Part shown: one piece after another, positions 4,765 to 11,862 of the stretch
Layout of the letters: each line of letters opens with the position of its first letter
Numbering within the stretch: position 1 is the stretch's first letter
Assembly: GCA_012520695.1 (NCBI GenBank)
Contig: JAAYNU010000005.1
Span: forward strand, 1 to 12,136
From: Erysipelothrix sp.
GTDB taxonomy: Bacteria; Bacillota_I; Bacilli_A; Erysipelotrichales; Erysipelotrichaceae
DNA: 12,136 nt
Direction: 5' to 3'
Notes under the pieces: generated by a model
The model's database searches: none
What the model was told of the DNA's origin: nothing
What the model saw: only the letters and a program-made list of their open reading frames with translations
Translations under genes and position numbers: made by a program

Positions 4765-7485
4765 ATGAACTATAAAGAAACACTGCACTTACCAAAAACA
4801 GACTTTGAAATGCGAGGGAATCTTGCGAAGAAAGAACCTGCGATCCAACAACGTTGGGAAGACGAAAAATTATATGAGGAAATGCTCAATGTACGAGAAG
4901 GCGCACCCTTGTTTTCATTACACGATGGCCCTCCATATGCGAATGGAAACATCCATATTGGACACGCACTGAATAAAGTTTTAAAAGATATTTTAGTGCG
5001 CTCTAAATTTATGGCAGGATTTAAAACGCCATTCAGACCAGGATGGGATACTCACGGACTTCCAATTGAAACAGCAATCCAGAAACTTGGTGTTAATCGT
5101 AAAGAGATGCCAGTTCACGAATTCAGAAAACTCTGTGAAGAATACGCACTCAAACAAGTCGCAATTCAAACAGCTGACTTTAAAGCACTGGGAACCGTAG
5201 CAGATTATGAAAATCCATATCTCACACTCAGCAAAGACTTCGAAGCAAAACAAATCGAAATCTTTGGTGAAATGGCACTGAAGGGTATGATCTACCAAGG
5301 ACTAAAACCAGTCTACTGGTCACCTTCATCAGAAACAGCACTCGCTGAAGCTGAAATTGAATATAAAGAACGTCGTGACCCAGCAATCTATGTTGCATTT
5401 AAAGTCGTTGACGGAAAAGATGTTTTAGATAGCGATACGAACTTCGTTATCTGGACAACAACTCCATGGACAATTCCCGCAAACCTTGCGATTTCATTGA
5501 ATCCAAACATGGAATATTCTTTAGTTGATACAAACAATGGAAAAATGATTCTAATGACATCACTCATTGAAGATGTGAGTAAGAGTCTTGAACTCGAAGA
5601 TATTATTACATTAAAAACAATGAAGGGAAGCGAACTCGAAGGCGTTACTACACAACACCCACTCTATGACCGTTTATCCCCAATCTTAATGGGAGACCAC
5701 GTTACTGCTGAAGCGGGAACGGGGAGTGTTCATACGGCACCTGACCATGGTGTTGATGACTTCAACGTCGCACAAAAATATGACATTCACCCAATCTCAC
5801 CAGTAAACGCTCAAGGGATCCTAACTGAAGTAACAGGCGAATTCGCAGGACTTACATTTGAAGAAGCGAACAAAGCTGTAACAATGAAACTTGAAGAACT
5901 TGGCGCACTATTAAAAATGGGCTGGATCAAGCACAGTTACGCACATGACTGGAGAACAAAACTTCCAATCATCTATCGTGCAACAACACAATGGTTTGCT
6001 TCAATCGACTCTGTTCGCGCTGATGTACTAAGCGAAATTGAAAAAGTTGAATGGCATCCAAAATGGGGACAAAAACGCATGCACAACATGATTGCTGATC
6101 GTGGAGACTGGTGTATTTCTCGCCAACGTGTTTGGGGTGTTCCAATTCCAATTATCTATGCTGAAGACGAAACTCCAATCATGGACAAAGTTGTCTTCGA
6201 CCACATCGTTGAACTTGTTAAAGAGTTTGGTTCAAATGTTTGGTTCGAACGCGATGTATTAGAACTTCTTCCAGAAGGCTATACGCATCCAGGTTCACCT
6301 AACGGAATCTTTAAGAAAGAAAAAGACATCATGGATGTTTGGTTTGACTCGGGTTCAAGTCACTCTGCTGCTCTTGATAACAATGAAATCCCACTTCCTG
6401 TTGATGTTTATTCAGAAGGGGCTGACCAATTCAGAGGTTGGTTTAATTCTTCACTCATCATCTCAGTCGCTCTTTATGGCATTGCTCCATACAAAAACGT
6501 AATTGCGCATGGTTTCTTAATGCAAGACGACGGTGAAAAAATGAGTAAATCAAAAGGGAATGCTTTAAGTCCACAAAAGATTAATGAAACACTGGGAGCA
6601 GATATTCTGCGCCTTTGGGTTACATCACTCGATTATCATGCTGATATGAGTTTATCTCAAGATATTTTGAAACAAGTGTCAGAATCATACCGTAAGATCC
6701 GTAACACATTCAGATTCATGCACGGTAACTTAGCGGACTTTAACGCTGAAACTGATTCAGTCACAATCGCTGAAATGTCAATTCTCAATCGCTACGTACT
6801 CAATGAAGTGATCGAATTGAATGCTCAAGCACAAAAGGACTACGCTAAGTTTGACTACCAACGAGTGACTACTGCTGTTCTTACAGCACTCACAAATCTG
6901 ATGTCAGCTTACTACTTAGACTATACAAAAGACATTCTATATATCGAAGCAGTCGATAATGCATCACGTCGTGAGATTCAAACAGTACTTCATACCTCAT
7001 TGAATATTCTTGCGCGTTTGATGTCACCAATCTTAGTTCACACTACAGAGGAACTTCAATCAATCATGAATCCAAATGAATCAAGCATTCACTTAACAGA
7101 ATTTAGTGATATGAAAGAATCTGTTCTTACAGAAGAAGAAACAGACACAATGAATCGTTTATTCAAGTTCCGCGAGTCTGTATTCAAAGCGCTTGAAGTG
7201 AAACGAGAAGAGAAGGTGATTGGTAAATCACTCGAAGCACACGTTAAGTTACACTTAAGTGATGAACTTAAGAAAGATGTTGAGACTGTATGTGGTGAGC
7301 ACCTTGCTCAATGGCTCATTGTATCTAAAGTTACTTTAGTCGATGAAACACTTGAAGAAATCTTAGGACTTGAAATCGAAGTCGAAGCAAACTTAGGTGA
7401 AACTTGTCCTCGTTGCTGGAACATTGTTGATTCAACCGATGAAGATGGCTTATGTGATCGTTGCCATTCAGTCCTAAAGGCTTAG
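4765..7485 (+). CDS. ileS: Isoleucyl-tRNA synthetase
   Basis: IleRS (906 residues) charges tRNA-Ile and hydrolyses mischarged Val-tRNA-Ile in the cytoplasm. Class I signatures are present: HIGH at 64-67 and KMSKS at 592-596. The CP1 editing insert shows WTTTPWTIPANLA from residue 230 and HTAPDHGVDDF from 323, with D332 equivalent to the E. coli editing aspartate D342. The C-terminal zinc knuckle has C881, C884, C897 and C900. This is the usual bacterial form with the C-terminal zinc domain. The start is the ATG at 4765, preceded by AAGGAGA; an in-frame upstream ATG at 4681 lies within the T-box RNA and is rejected. Expression is controlled by the T-box leader. The RNA methyltransferase gene starts two bases after the stop. 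Confidence 0.98.
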   Translation: MNYKETLHLPKTDFEMRGNLAKKEPAIQQRWEDEKLYEEMLNVREGAPLFSLHDGPPYANGNIHIGHALNKVLKDILVRSKFMAGFKTPFRPGWDTHGLPIETAIQKLGVNRKEMPVHEFRKLCEEYALKQVAIQTADFKALGTVADYENPYLTLSKDFEAKQIEIFGEMALKGMIYQGLKPVYWSPSSETALAEAEIEYKERRDPAIYVAFKVVDGKDVLDSDTNFVIWTTTPWTIPANLAISLNPNMEYSLVDTNNGKMILMTSLIEDVSKSLELEDIITLKTMKGSELEGVTTQHPLYDRLSPILMGDHVTAEAGTGSVHTAPDHGVDDFNVAQKYDIHPISPVNAQGILTEVTGEFAGLTFEEANKAVTMKLEELGALLKMGWIKHSYAHDWRTKLPIIYRATTQWFASIDSVRADVLSEIEKVEWHPKWGQKRMHNMIADRGDWCISRQRVWGVPIPIIYAEDETPIMDKVVFDHIVELVKEFGSNVWFERDVLELLPEGYTHPGSPNGIFKKEKDIMDVWFDSGSSHSAALDNNEIPLPVDVYSEGADQFRGWFNSSLIISVALYGIAPYKNVIAHGFLMQDDGEKMSKSKGNALSPQKINETLGADILRLWVTSLDYHADMSLSQDILKQVSESYRKIRNTFRFMHGNLADFNAETDSVTIAEMSILNRYVLNEVIELNAQAQKDYAKFDYQRVTTAVLTALTNLMSAYYLDYTKDILYIEAVDNASRREIQTVLHTSLNILARLMSPILVHTTEELQSIMNPNESSIHLTEFSDMKESVLTEEETDTMNRLFKFRESVFKALEVKREEKVIGKSLEAHVKLHLSDELKKDVETVCGEHLAQWLIVSKVTLVDETLEEILGLEIEVEANLGETCPRCWNIVDSTDEDGLCDRCHSVLKA

Positions 7486-7487
7486 TA

Positions 7488-8207
7488 ATGCAGATTACAT
7501 CATTGAATAACGACCTCATTAAAGAATTGGTTCGACTTCATAAAAAGAAAGAACGCGACTTAAGTGCAGCGTTCTTAATTGAGGGCGACCATCTTATTGA
7601 GGAAGCGAAGCGCTCCAGTCTTAAAATGAAGACCTTTGGTTTGAGGGGTTGTGATGTTGAAATAACAGAACACATCGCTCAAAAACTTTCTCAAACAAAA
7701 TCAGGTTCAACTGTTTTCGCAAGAGTAGAGAAACCGAAGTATGAACTTAAGAAGGGTATGAGATTTTTCCTATGTGACGGGATTCAAGATCCGGGTAACC
7801 TAGGAACCATCATTCGTACAGCGCACAGTTTCGGTTTTGATGCGATTATCGTCTCACCAGATAGTGTGGATGAGTATAATGATAAAGTGATTCGTTCAAC
7901 ACAAGGGAGTATCTTTCATATCCCTGTGTTAAGAATGGATTTAACCAATGCGATCACTAAACTCAAAGCATGGAATGTTGATGTTTATGCGAGTGCTCTA
8001 TCGGATGATTCAATTGGCCTATCGAATGTTGATGCTTCTAATCCAGTCGCAATTGTATTGGGATCTGAAGGAGCTGGCGTAAGCAAGTCAATCATGAATC
8101 AGTGCGATGGTACGGTAAAGATTGAAACATCACAGTTTGAGTCATTGAATGTTGCGGTTGCCAGTGCAATCATGGCATACCATTTAAGAAAAGAGATACA
8201 AGTATGA
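7488..8207 (+). CDS. TrmH/SpoU family RNA 2'-O-ribose methyltransferase
   Basis: A 239-residue SPOUT-class enzyme that transfers a methyl group from S-adenosylmethionine to a ribose 2'-OH in rRNA or tRNA. The N-terminal part (about 1-90) resembles the L30e-like substrate-binding domain, including AFLIEGDHLIEEA. The catalytic knot has all three SpoU motifs: DGIQDPGNLGTIIRTA (97-112; N104 and R110 are conserved), IVLGSEGAGVS (from 189) and FESLNVAVASAI with E218, S219 and N221. Overall it resembles YsgA-type proteins; the RNA target cannot be assigned. The ATG at 7488 is two bases after the ileS stop with AAAGG (7476-7480) upstream; a longer TTG start inside ileS is less likely. It overlaps the next gene by ATGA. 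Confidence 0.92.
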   Translation: MQITSLNNDLIKELVRLHKKKERDLSAAFLIEGDHLIEEAKRSSLKMKTFGLRGCDVEITEHIAQKLSQTKSGSTVFARVEKPKYELKKGMRFFLCDGIQDPGNLGTIIRTAHSFGFDAIIVSPDSVDEYNDKVIRSTQGSIFHIPVLRMDLTNAITKLKAWNVDVYASALSDDSIGLSNVDASNPVAIVLGSEGAGVSKSIMNQCDGTVKIETSQFESLNVAVASAIMAYHLRKEIQV

Positions 8208-8644
8208 AACTATTAGAATTTACAGATAAGGATTTAGATCAATACATTGAGCTTGCTCATATATTCCATAGTGGACCAGCAAGTTTCACAGCACCCAACC
8301 ATACAATATTCAAAGCGAACTTTGATCACATCATTGATCATGAAGATGCTTTTGGATGGTTCATTGAATCAGAAGGGGAAATCGCGGGGTATGTTCTATG
8401 CTCACGCATGTTCTCAACTGAGGTTGGTGGTATGGCTTTATGGGTTGAAGAACTGAGTGTTCAAGAAGCATTTCAAGGAAAAGGTTTAGGTACGCAAGCA
8501 CTTGAATCCTTAATTGAACTCTTTCCAGAAATTCTTCGCTTCAGATTGGAAGTTGCCCCTGACAATAAGAGTGCAAAAGCACTGTACCAACGTCTAGGGT
8601 ATGATTTCTTAATGTATGAACAAATGATCTTTGATAGAAAGTGA
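8204..8644 (+). CDS. GNAT family N-acetyltransferase
   Basis: A 146-residue acetyltransferase of the GNAT fold, which moves an acetyl group from acetyl-CoA to an amine. The acetyl-CoA-binding motif is QGKGLG (91-96), preceded by strand LWVEELSVQEAF. The later strand RFRLEVAPDNKSAKALYQRLGYDF is the classic motif-B region with the conserved N..A..LY...GF/Y pattern. The substrate is unknown: it could be a ribosomal protein, a small amine or an antibiotic, and the operon position after ileS and an RNA methyltransferase does not decide. It overlaps the previous gene (ATGA) and the next (GTGA), which implies coupled translation. Confidence 0.88.
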   Translation: MKLLEFTDKDLDQYIELAHIFHSGPASFTAPNHTIFKANFDHIIDHEDAFGWFIESEGEIAGYVLCSRMFSTEVGGMALWVEELSVQEAFQGKGLGTQALESLIELFPEILRFRLEVAPDNKSAKALYQRLGYDFLMYEQMIFDRK

Positions 8645-8880
8645 AACTAAAATTCACCGTCGTCAAGACAGGACTAAGTCTCAGTCTTTTCCTCGCTTTC
8701 TTTAGTGGTGTATTGTTTCTCATGAAGCATGGACTTGCGGACCAGGTAATGGTCTCACTTGTTCTCGTCTTGTGTCTCACATTCATTTACTGGTATCTCT
8801 TTCTTCGTTGTGAAGAATGTGGTGCTCACCTCTACAGTGAAAAGCCTTGCGATAATTGCGGGCACGATGTATTAAACTAA
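8641..8880 (+). CDS. Small two-helix membrane protein with C-terminal zinc ribbon
   Basis: A 79-residue protein that I do not recognise. Two hydrophobic segments (about 11-28 and 36-55) should form a membrane hairpin. After R56 comes a compact zinc-ribbon tail with C57, C60, C70 and C73 (CEECGAHL then PCDNCGHD). Few positive charges lie between the helices, and the ribbon probably faces the cytoplasm. The start is GTG, overlapping the acetyltransferase stop as GTGA, without a good ribosome site, so it relies on coupling. It is the last gene of the ileS operon; a terminator begins at its stop codon. The exact four-cysteine spacing and operon coupling argue that it is real rather than a chance ORF. 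Confidence 0.75.
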   Translation: MKLKFTVVKTGLSLSLFLAFFSGVLFLMKHGLADQVMVSLVLVLCLTFIYWYLFLRCEECGAHLYSEKPCDNCGHDVLN

Positions 8881-8906
8881 AAACGCCATAATATCGGCGT
8901 TTTTTT
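8880..8906 (+). terminator. Intrinsic terminator of the ileS operon
   Basis: AAAACGCC (8880-8887) pairs with GGCGTTTT (8896-8903) across an 8-base loop, and a run of seven T follows (8900-8906). It starts at the last base of the stop codon of the zinc-ribbon gene. Confidence 0.9.
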
Positions 8907-8980
8907 CTAACTCTGGAACTGACTGTTGTAGAGGTCAAAGTAGAATCTTTGATGTTCAATAGGGCGAGACTGTTTTAATC

Positions 8981-9006
8981 CTTAACACTTCTGGTGATGC
9001 GTTAAG
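8981..9006 (+). promoter_or_regulatory. Candidate operator (inverted repeat) upstream of tetR-like gene
   Basis: CTTAACAC (8981-8988) and GCGTTAAG (8999-9006) form a 7-of-8 inverted repeat with a 10-base spacer. It lies immediately upstream of the extended -10 element at 9009-9017, over the expected -35 region. This placement suits autorepression by a TetR-type protein, but no binding evidence exists. Confidence 0.4.
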
Positions 9007-9008
9007 CG

Positions 9009-9017
9009 TGATATAGT
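9009..9017 (+). promoter_or_regulatory. Extended -10 promoter of the tetR-like gene
   Basis: TGATATAGT is an extended -10 element with the -10 hexamer TATAGT (9012-9017). No good -35 is seen. A start near 9024 would again put the ribosome site (GAGAGG, 9023-9028) at the 5' end of the transcript. Confidence 0.5.
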
Positions 9018-9033
9018 ATTAAGAGAGGTCATT

Positions 9034-9560
9034 ATGGAGAATATGAAGCGTAATGTAACAATCGTTGCAATCTATAGAGCATTGTCATCGTTACTTGAAA
9101 CACATAATTTTGATAGTATCAGGTCAATGACATCTGTCAGGAGGCACTTATTAGTCGAACGACGTTTTACAGTTACTTTGAAGATAAGTATCAATTAGTG
9201 CTGTTCTTCTTTAAAGAGGAACGTGAGCACTTGGGTGTTGTGAGGGGTGTGGATGTAGAAAATAACATCATCATGCTTTTGAGTCATATTCTTGAACATG
9301 AAGGTATTTACCGCAATTTATGGACTTCGGGTGTGAATACTGATTTGGACCGGATGATTACGGAACATGTTGGTACGAGCATGTGTGCATTTTTAGAAAT
9401 GAAAGAGTGTAATTATTATCCTGATGAAATTGAAATCATTGTCCAGCTCTATACAGGAGGGGTTGCGTATGTGGTATCTCAATGGTTGAGTGGTGGTAAG
9501 CTGCTTGATATTGAGCTCATCGCAAAAACGATTACTGATAGGTTGAGTTTAGAGAAGTAA
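9034..9560 (+). pseudogene. TetR/AcrR family regulator, frameshifted
   Basis: The reading frame from ATG 9034 (ribosome site GAGAGG five bases upstream) encodes a TetR N-terminus ending LLETHNFDSI, then loses sense and stops at 9196-9198. From 9123 another frame continues perfectly as VNDICQEALISRTTFYSYFEDKYQ, which is the TetR helix-turn-helix. Adding one base near 9121-9122 (for example ATC ACG GTC, giving SITVND) restores a 175-residue protein. The C-terminal ligand-binding half runs to 9560 and ends WLSGGKLLDIELIAKTI, reminiscent of DhaS-type TetR proteins. As written, no intact DNA-binding domain is made; a GTG at 9198 could only restart the C-terminal half. A real mutation, a sequencing error and programmed frameshifting are all possible, the first two being likelier. 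Confidence 0.85.
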
Positions 9561-9593
9561 AAAGGGATTAATCTTCACGGATCAATCTCTTTT
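9560..9593 (+). terminator. Intrinsic terminator after the tetR-like gene
   Basis: AAAAGGGATT (9560-9569) pairs with AATCTCTTTT (9584-9593) with one G-T pair; the stem extends past one mismatch by ATC/GAT to a TTCACG loop. Flanking A and T runs make it potentially bidirectional. Confidence 0.75.
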
Positions 9594-9602
9594 CGTTTGC
9601 AT

Positions 9603-9633
9603 AAAAAAAACAGCACCCACGAAGGATGCTGTT
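9603..9633 (-). terminator. Intrinsic terminator of sodA
   Basis: On the minus strand AACAGCATCC (9633-9624) pairs with GGGTGCTGTT (9618-9609), a 10-bp stem with one G-T pair and a TTCGT loop, followed by a run of eight T. It lies eight bases beyond the sodA stop. Confidence 0.92.
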
Positions 9634-9641
9634 GGTAAGTA

Positions 9642-10253
9642 TTAAATGTTGTTTGCGTAGATTGTTTCTACATGTGCCCAGTTGATTACTTCAAACCATG
9701 CTTGAATGTAGTCTGGTCGTCTGTTTTGGTAGTTTAGGTAGTAAGCGTGTTCCCATACGTCGATTCCGACTAAAGGTACGTTACCGTCCATAACTGGAGT
9801 ATCTTGGTTTGCTGTTGAAACGACTGATAATGTTTTATCTGCGTTTAGTACTAACCAAGCCCATCCGCTTCCGAAACGTGTTTTAGCTGCTGTATCAAGT
9901 GCTGTTTTAAGACCATCAAGATCTGTAAATGTAGCATTGATTGCTTCTAATAATGCGCCACTTGGAGTTTGTCCTGTAGCTGGAGCAAGTGTTTCCCAGA
10001 ACAATGTATGGTTAGCGTGGCCACCACCGTTGTTTCTGATTGCTGTTCTTACGTCCTCTGGTAAAGCATCGAGGTCGCTGAGTAGATCAGTCAATGTTTT
10101 TTCTTTGAGTGCTGGATATTTATCTAGGGCACCGTTTAAATTTGTAATGTATGCTTGATGGTGTTTTGAATGGTGAATTTCCATTGTTTTCGCATCAATT
10201 TGTGGTTCTAATGCATCGTATGCATAATTCAATTCTGGTAATTTGTATGTCAT
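9642..10253 (-). CDS. sodA: Superoxide dismutase, manganese type
   Basis: This 203-residue Fe/Mn-family SOD converts superoxide to oxygen and hydrogen peroxide in the cytoplasm. The four metal ligands are H27 (MEIHHSKHH), H82 (NHTLFWE), D164 and H168 (DVWEHAYYL). The GGGHANH stretch (76-82) together with Q149 in STANQDTPV is the MnSOD pattern rather than the FeSOD one, although cambialistic use cannot be excluded. There is no signal peptide. The start is the ATG giving MTYKLPELNY, with AAGGAGG (10264-10270) upstream; a longer in-frame ORF reaching 10289 adds residues with no family counterpart and spans the ribosome site. It follows the M32 gene by 47 bases with no terminator between them, so read-through is likely; any own promoter there is weak. 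Confidence 0.96.
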   Translation of the reverse strand: MTYKLPELNYAYDALEPQIDAKTMEIHHSKHHQAYITNLNGALDKYPALKEKTLTDLLSDLDALPEDVRTAIRNNGGGHANHTLFWETLAPATGQTPSGALLEAINATFTDLDGLKTALDTAAKTRFGSGWAWLVLNADKTLSVVSTANQDTPVMDGNVPLVGIDVWEHAYYLNYQNRRPDYIQAWFEVINWAHVETIYANNI

Positions 10254-10300
10254 GTTCGTAAATCCTCCTTCATATCTTAAGTCTACCAAACTTATATGTT

Positions 10301-11779
10301 TTAGTCTAACTGTATGCTTAGAAGGTCGGAGTATTTAGTTTTTATATAGTCAATGTAGTAATTAGGGTTGAAAGTTTCACCACTAACGCGTTGAATCATA
10401 TCTTGTGTTTCATATTGTCCACTGTATTGGTGGATATTTTCTTTAAGCCATGCAAAGATTGTTTTTAAGTCTCCAGCGATAAGAAGAGCATCAACGTCGA
10501 TGTCTTTCTTCATTTGGTGCATAAATTGTGCTGCGTATGCTGTACCGAGTGCATAGGTTGGGAAGTATCCAAAAGATGCATCAGACCAGTGAACGTCTTG
10601 AAGAATTCCTTGACTGTCGTTTTGTACTTCAAGTCCAAGATAATCTTTCATAGCTGCTGCGTAGACTTTGTTGAGGTTAGTGGTTTCAATGTTGTCACTG
10701 AAGAGTTTCTTCTCAACAGCATAGCGAACCATGATGTGGAGTGGGTAAGTAATCTCATCTGCTTCAATACGTATGAAGTCGCGTTCGACATAGTTGATTG
10801 CTTTGATGAAATCTTGTAGTGAAACGTCGCCTAGCACATCAGGAATAATCGCTTGCATCTGTGGGTAGAGTGGTGTCCAGAATGCTTCGGATCGACCAAT
10901 CATATTTTCAAGTAAGCGTGATTGTGATTCGTGCATTGAGTAGGACATGTTATTTGCGAGTGCATGTCCTTCAAATGCTGGGTTTACTTGATGGTTGTAC
11001 ATAGAATGTCCAATTTCATGGATGATTGAGAAAATATTAGAAGTGAACTGGTTCTCGTGGAAGTGGGTTGTAATGCGCGTATCATTAATTGAGAAGGTAC
11101 TTGAGAATGGGTGTTCAGCATGTCCTAGGTGTCCGAAGTCTTTTGTATAGCCTAAGTGGTTCATAACGAGTTCAGAAATTTTCTCTTGATCCGCGTGTGA
11201 TACATATGCACCGAGGAGTGCTGGTTTGTCTGATTGATGTGCAAGTACAGTATCAATAAAAGGAACAAGGTCTTTCTCGAGTGCACTGAAGAATGAATCA
11301 ACGTGTGTTTGGCGTAGTCCGCGTTCAAAATCGTCTAAACTTGATTCGTAGGTGCTGAGTCCGTCATTCTTGTATGCTGTAATCTTTTTGTGTGTATCAA
11401 TGAGTTTGATAAGATCGGGTTCAAAGACTGAATAGTCTTGTGTGTTTTTTGCTTCTTCCCATGTTTGTTGGGCGTCTTGTTTGAGTTGTTGGAATGCGAC
11501 ATACTCTTCGACGGGGATGTTTTTGATTTTATCGAGGTCGATTAATGTTTCTTGTGCGCTCAGGCGAATAATTTCATTTTCGTCTGTACTAGCTTCCTTT
11601 AATGCTTTGTATGCTTCTTCACTGGTGAGCAGTTGGAAGTATTCTCCCATAAGAAATGCAAGTGCTTTGTTTCTAATTGGAGCGCCTTTAATGGGTGCGA
11701 CCGTTTGTGCGTCAAAACTCATTGTTGTGATTGCTAGTTGATATGCATTGAGTTTTTCGCTTAGTTCTTGATATGTCAT
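10301..11779 (-). CDS. M32 family metallocarboxypeptidase (Taq type)
   Basis: A 492-residue zinc carboxypeptidase of family M32 (thermostable carboxypeptidase 1 type), which removes C-terminal residues from peptides in the cytoplasm. Family motifs appear in order: HPF (223-225), DTRITT (233-238), the zinc-binding HEIGH (254-258), HESQSR (283-288) with E284 as third zinc ligand 30 residues after H254, EADEITYPLHI, and GYFPTYALGTAYAAQF near the C-terminus. Length and all motifs are normal for an active enzyme. AGGAGGA lies seven bases before the ATG. The promoter is in the short gap shared with the divergent gene at 11863. No terminator separates it from sodA downstream. Confidence 0.95.
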   Translation of the reverse strand: MTYQELSEKLNAYQLAITTMSFDAQTVAPIKGAPIRNKALAFLMGEYFQLLTSEEAYKALKEASTDENEIIRLSAQETLIDLDKIKNIPVEEYVAFQQLKQDAQQTWEEAKNTQDYSVFEPDLIKLIDTHKKITAYKNDGLSTYESSLDDFERGLRQTHVDSFFSALEKDLVPFIDTVLAHQSDKPALLGAYVSHADQEKISELVMNHLGYTKDFGHLGHAEHPFSSTFSINDTRITTHFHENQFTSNIFSIIHEIGHSMYNHQVNPAFEGHALANNMSYSMHESQSRLLENMIGRSEAFWTPLYPQMQAIIPDVLGDVSLQDFIKAINYVERDFIRIEADEITYPLHIMVRYAVEKKLFSDNIETTNLNKVYAAAMKDYLGLEVQNDSQGILQDVHWSDASFGYFPTYALGTAYAAQFMHQMKKDIDVDALLIAGDLKTIFAWLKENIHQYSGQYETQDMIQRVSGETFNPNYYIDYIKTKYSDLLSIQLD

Positions 11780-11806
11780 TTAAATGTCCTCCTATAATTT
11801 AGACTA

Positions 11807-11835
11807 TATATATTGTATAATAAATACAGGTTCAA
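11807..11835 (-). promoter_or_regulatory. Promoter of the M32-sodA genes
   Basis: On the minus strand TTGAAC (11830-11835) and TATATA (11807-11812) are separated by 17 bases. A start near 11800 leaves a leader of about 20 bases with AGGAGGA (11787-11793). The -35 is the inner half of the perfect palindrome at 11830-11841. Confidence 0.5.
11816..11821 (+). promoter_or_regulatory. -10 element for the PgpA/YutG-like gene
   Basis: A perfect TATAAT on the plus strand. No good -35 or TGn extension is seen. A start near 11828 would place the palindrome at the 5' end of the transcript, ahead of the ribosome site AGAGGAGA (11848-11855). Confidence 0.45.
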
Positions 11836-11841
11836 TTGAAC
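11830..11841. repeat. Perfect 12-bp palindrome in divergent promoter region
   Basis: GTTCAATTGAAC is its own reverse complement. Allowing one bulged base, ACA and TGT extend the symmetry outward. It overlaps the minus-strand -35 and the predicted plus-strand transcription start, a position suited to an operator. Confidence 0.55.
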
Positions 11842-11862
11842 TGTTATAGAGGAGAATATAAA

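Noticed and set aside
7461..7487. TTG start for the RNA methyltransferase inside ileS
   Set aside because: ATG 7488 has AAAGG at a good distance and gives the normal family N-terminus.
8935..8952. TCAAAG/CTTTGA hairpin with 6-base loop between the ileS operon and tetR
   Set aside because: Six base pairs with no T run and no promoter link; could be chance in AT-rich DNA. Nothing else was found in 8907-8980.
10254..10289. N-terminal extension of SOD
   Set aside because: The added residues span the AAGGAGG ribosome site and have no counterpart in SODs.
10254..10300. Separate sodA promoter in the gap after the M32 gene
   Set aside because: Only poor matches (such as TTAGAC with an 18-base spacer to TAGACT) are present; not strong enough to call.
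10514..10819. 101-residue plus-strand ORF inside the M32 gene
   Set aside because: It is a shadow of the minus-strand carboxypeptidase; its cysteine-rich composition is typical of an antisense frame. The similar ORF at 11442-11741 was rejected for the same reason.
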